DNA of 16,212 nucleotides, from positions 1 to 16,212 of the forward strand of contig CAYGZL010000135.1 in NCBI GenBank assembly GCA_964354345.1, read 5' to 3'. Origin of the DNA: CAYGZL01 sp964354345. GTDB lineage: Bacteria > Chloroflexota > Anaerolineae > Anaerolineales > UBA4823. Numbering within the stretch: the stretch's first letter is position 1; every line of letters starts with the position of its first letter. Under the pieces are notes generated by a model that was not told where the DNA came from, searched no databases, and saw only the letters and a list, made by a program, of their open reading frames with translations. Both the position numbers and the translations under genes were made by a program. Below, piece after piece: positions 13,968-16,212 of this stretch.

Positions 13968-16212
13968 GTGGAACTTAAGGATTGGGAAATTTCCCGCGAG
14001 GATGGTAAAGTCTGGCAGCCAGTTAAAGTTCCAGGATGTTGGGAGGAAGCTGGTTTTCCGAAGAATGATGCAGGGCCGTTCTGGTACCGGACACGCGTTT
14101 ACATTCCCGAAGAGATTGCGGGCAGGCGCACCTGGCTGCGGTTTGGCGCGGTGAGTTATGCCTGCCGGGTGTTTGTTAATGGTAATAAGGTGGGCGAGCA
14201 TCGCGGGATGTGGGATGCTTTTGAAGTCGAAATTACCCACTGGATTAGCGCCGGTAAGCCGGCCGAAATTAAAGTTGAGGTCGAAAAGCCAGCCAGTTTG
14301 ATCAATGGACCGGATTCGCCTTCCATGCCCGGTCGTTATCCAACCCGAAAAACCTTGAGCGGTTTTCCACCGTATGTGTGGGGGCATTCCTGTGGGGGGA
14401 TCTGGCAAGCAGTAGAGTTAATTTTTACCGGAGCGACAAGGATTCGTGAAATATGTGCGCGCGGTGATTCAGAAGGGAAGATCAGGGTAGAAGTTGAAAC
14501 CGAAGGGGAGGGTTGGTTGCGCGTTGAAATCATAGATCCACACGGGGAGAAGGTGTGGGTTGGTGAAGGAGAAACTGAGGGTGGAAACGGGAGTTTCGAG
14601 GGGAGACTGCCTGAACCTGAGGCATGGTCGCTGGAGAATCCGGTGTTGTACGAGGTGCGCGCATCTCTTTACCACAAAGACGCTAAGAACGGTAAGAATG
14701 GTATTCGGAGGAACACGCCGGATAGTAGAAGGTGGGAGGGTGGGGAGGGGGAGGCTGATCATCAGGTGGTGAAGTTTGGATTGAAGACGGTGACTGTCCA
14801 GGGCAGCCAGATCCGTTTGAATGGTCGGCCGATCTATCCCCGATTGATCCTTTCCTGGGGATGGTACGCTGATCGCTTAAGGCCAGAGCCAGGTCAGGAG
14901 CGGGTACGGGCGGATTTGTTACGCTTGCGAGATCTGGGATACAACGGGGTTAAGCTGTGCTTGTGGGTGCCGCCTGAGTATTATTTTGAACTGGCAGATG
15001 AGTTGGGGATGCTGGTGTGGCTCGAATTGCCGATGTGGATACCGTTACCCGATGCTGACTTTCGATCACAAACGCTGGTAGAGTATCGCCGGTTGGTCAG
15101 GCAGGCGCGCCAGCACCCGTCTGTGGTGATCTATACTCTCGGCTGCGAGTTAAACTGGCAGGTAGATAGCGCTTTCCTGGAGGCGCTTTACACAGGAGTA
15201 CGGCAACTGGTTCCCGAAGGGCAGGCATTGCTACGTGACAACTCCGGCTCGGGTGAAGCGTATGGCGGGTTGCTTCAAGAATTTGCAGACTTTTATGATA
15301 ACCATTTCTATTGTGATTTACAGTTCCTCGGTCCGACGTTGGATGCTTTCACCCCGGGGTGGCGGGAGACCAGACCATGGCTGATGGGTGAGTTTGGTGA
15401 TTACGACACGTTAAGGAATTTTCCGGCATTATTAAGAGGTGGAAAATCCGAGGCGCCTGGTGGTGTTACATCTGACGCCGGATCGTCTGGAAGTAATCCT
15501 TCCTGGTGGATGGACACGGATGATGATGTAAATCCGGTTGGGGCGCGTTGGGAAATGCGAGTTAATAAAAGTATGGAGAGATTAAAGCAGGTTGGTTTAT
15601 GGCCGCGGGTAGAGGAATTACGCCTGGCATCGTACCGGCAGGGACTGTTGCACCGCAAGGTTACGCTGGAGACGGTGCGTGCACGACCGGACCTCTCGGG
15701 ATATGTTGTCACTGGAGAAGTGGATACACCCGTGAGTACGCCTGGGATGTGGGACGACCTGGGGCAGGACAAATTTGCTCCTGAAGCATTCCGGGCGTTC
15801 AATCAAGATGCTGTCTTGCTGCTGGGTTGGGACCGGCGGAGAACCTGGCAAACGGGAGGCGATCGTCCTTTGATGTGGGATCGCTACAACTATCCCGCTG
15901 GATCAATCTACAGAGCGCACTTAATTTTGTCAAATTATAGCAGCCAGGTAGGCGCAATGGAGGTGGAATGGGACGCTCACCAGGCGGGAGAGGGTATAGA
16001 AACACAACCAATTGCGCATAGTCATTATATAACAAATTGTGCTATTCTGCAAGGAATATTGCAGGAAGTCTGTGTGATCGAATTTCAACTACCCGAAATA
16101 AATCATCCTCGCCGGATTGATCTACGGGTGAGGGCAAGGATGGGCGACATCCTGAGTGAGAATACCTGGTCGTTGTGGATTTATCCGACTGGATTTTGGG
16201 AAAGGGTGGCGC
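13968..16212 (+). CDS. GH2-family glycoside hydrolase (3' end cut by window edge)
   Basis: 748 codons are visible with no stop. The domain order is that of GH2. First comes a sugar-binding jelly-roll domain (VKVPGCWEE, FWYRTRVYIP, VFVNGNKVGEHRG), then an immunoglobulin-like domain, then a TIM barrel from about 285 with the acid/base Glu394 in YTLGCELNW and the nucleophile Glu475 in WLMGEFGDY, then further beta domains. The 81-residue spacing of the two glutamates fits GH2. Cys precedes Glu394 where clan GH-A enzymes almost always have Asn. Start choice: GTG at 13968 has GGAGG exactly 7 bases upstream (13956-13960) and gives the usual short GH2 N-terminus. An in-frame ATG at 13920 would add 16 residues (ESQRNRCKDHGGRG) unlike the family. 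No signal peptide. Beta-galactosidase, -glucuronidase or -mannosidase activity cannot be told apart. It is transcribed away from the GH127-like gene. Confidence 0.87.
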   Translation, partial: MELKDWEISREDGKVWQPVKVPGCWEEAGFPKNDAGPFWYRTRVYIPEEIAGRRTWLRFGAVSYACRVFVNGNKVGEHRGMWDAFEVEITHWISAGKPAEIKVEVEKPASLINGPDSPSMPGRYPTRKTLSGFPPYVWGHSCGGIWQAVELIFTGATRIREICARGDSEGKIRVEVETEGEGWLRVEIIDPHGEKVWVGEGETEGGNGSFEGRLPEPEAWSLENPVLYEVRASLYHKDAKNGKNGIRRNTPDSRRWEGGEGEADHQVVKFGLKTVTVQGSQIRLNGRPIYPRLILSWGWYADRLRPEPGQERVRADLLRLRDLGYNGVKLCLWVPPEYYFELADELGMLVWLELPMWIPLPDADFRSQTLVEYRRLVRQARQHPSVVIYTLGCELNWQVDSAFLEALYTGVRQLVPEGQALLRDNSGSGEAYGGLLQEFADFYDNHFYCDLQFLGPTLDAFTPGWRETRPWLMGEFGDYDTLRNFPALLRGGKSEAPGGVTSDAGSSGSNPSWWMDTDDDVNPVGARWEMRVNKSMERLKQVGLWPRVEELRLASYRQGLLHRKVTLETVRARPDLSGYVVTGEVDTPVSTPGMWDDLGQDKFAPEAFRAFNQDAVLLLGWDRRRTWQTGGDRPLMWDRYNYPAGSIYRAHLILSNYSSQVGAMEVEWDAHQAGEGIETQPIAHSHYITNCAILQGILQEVCVIEFQLPEINHPRRIDLRVRARMGDILSENTWSLWIYPTGFWERVA
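14664..14765 (+). repeat. repeat-like, low-complexity insertion inside the GH2 gene
   Basis: Within the immunoglobulin-like domain, residues about 233-266 change to a Lys/Asn/Arg-rich then Gly/Glu-rich stretch (YHKDAKNGKNG, then RRWEGGEGEADH) that does not look like a beta-sandwich strand. The DNA starts with TTACCACAAAGACGCTAAG, similar to the 'accacaaagacac.aag' dispersed repeats I recall from Chloroflexota genomes, and then becomes a G-rich purine run. The reading frame is kept throughout. Confidence 0.4.

Noticed and set aside
13690..14408. Long frames on both strands over the start of the GH2 gene
   Set aside because: They are shadows of the GH2 and GH127-like genes; the GH2 frame alone gives recognisable motifs and stays open to the window edge.

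Overview
The window looks like a piece of an anaerobic, saccharolytic bacterium of the Chloroflexota, probably class Anaerolineae. The clues are the style of the solute-binding lipoprotein N-terminus (lipobox LLGAC followed by a Thr/Pro/Gln/Val-rich tether), the fused ADP-forming acyl-CoA synthetase, and repeat-like tracts of the 'accacaaagac' and 'accacggaggac' kind. The taxonomic call is inference from family style, not from a marker gene. Most of the window reads as one minus-strand sugar-utilisation region, with one divergent plus-strand gene at the right end.

Layout, in the direction of minus-strand transcription. At the right, a divergent intergenic region (13858-13967) separates a GH2 glycoside hydrolase (plus strand, running off the right edge) from a tightly packed minus-strand trio: a GH127-like cysteine glycosidase (13857-12094), a nitroreductase-family flavoprotein (12093-11518) and a fused ADP-forming acyl-CoA synthetase (11511-9418). 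A small secreted protein of unknown function (9362-8934) follows, with its own sigma70-type promoter and a terminator-like hairpin. Next is a 646-base non-genic stretch (8288-8933) that holds a decayed LacI-family regulator fragment and a lac-operator-like palindrome. Then comes a complete Dpp/Opp-type ABC importer: binding lipoprotein (8287-6401), a 201-base structured spacer with two strong inverted repeats, permeases B and C (6199-5195, 5180-3930) and ATPases D and F (3920-2871, 2878-2066). Last is a GH3 beta-glucosidase (1988 to beyond the left edge).

How the genes may work together. Peptide/nickel-family importers next to GH3 enzymes are known from Thermotoga and related organisms to import beta-linked oligosaccharides. 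The GH3 protein here has no signal peptide, so the simplest reading is that imported oligosaccharides are split in the cytoplasm. The GH127-like and GH2 enzymes suggest further side-chain or backbone trimming of plant-type glycans. The ADP-forming synthetase would recover ATP from acyl-CoA at the end of fermentation. Substrates are inferred from context only.

Points most worth a second look: the GH127-like protein keeps the Glu-x-Cys plus Cys-Cys zinc/nucleophile set although the protein is divergent overall; the GH2 enzyme has Cys where the near-invariant Asn precedes the acid/base Glu, and carries two odd low-complexity insertions; permease C has a domain-sized extracytoplasmic insertion; ATPase D begins with a 42-bp tandem duplication; and the importer has lost an adjacent LacI regulator but keeps an operator-like site.
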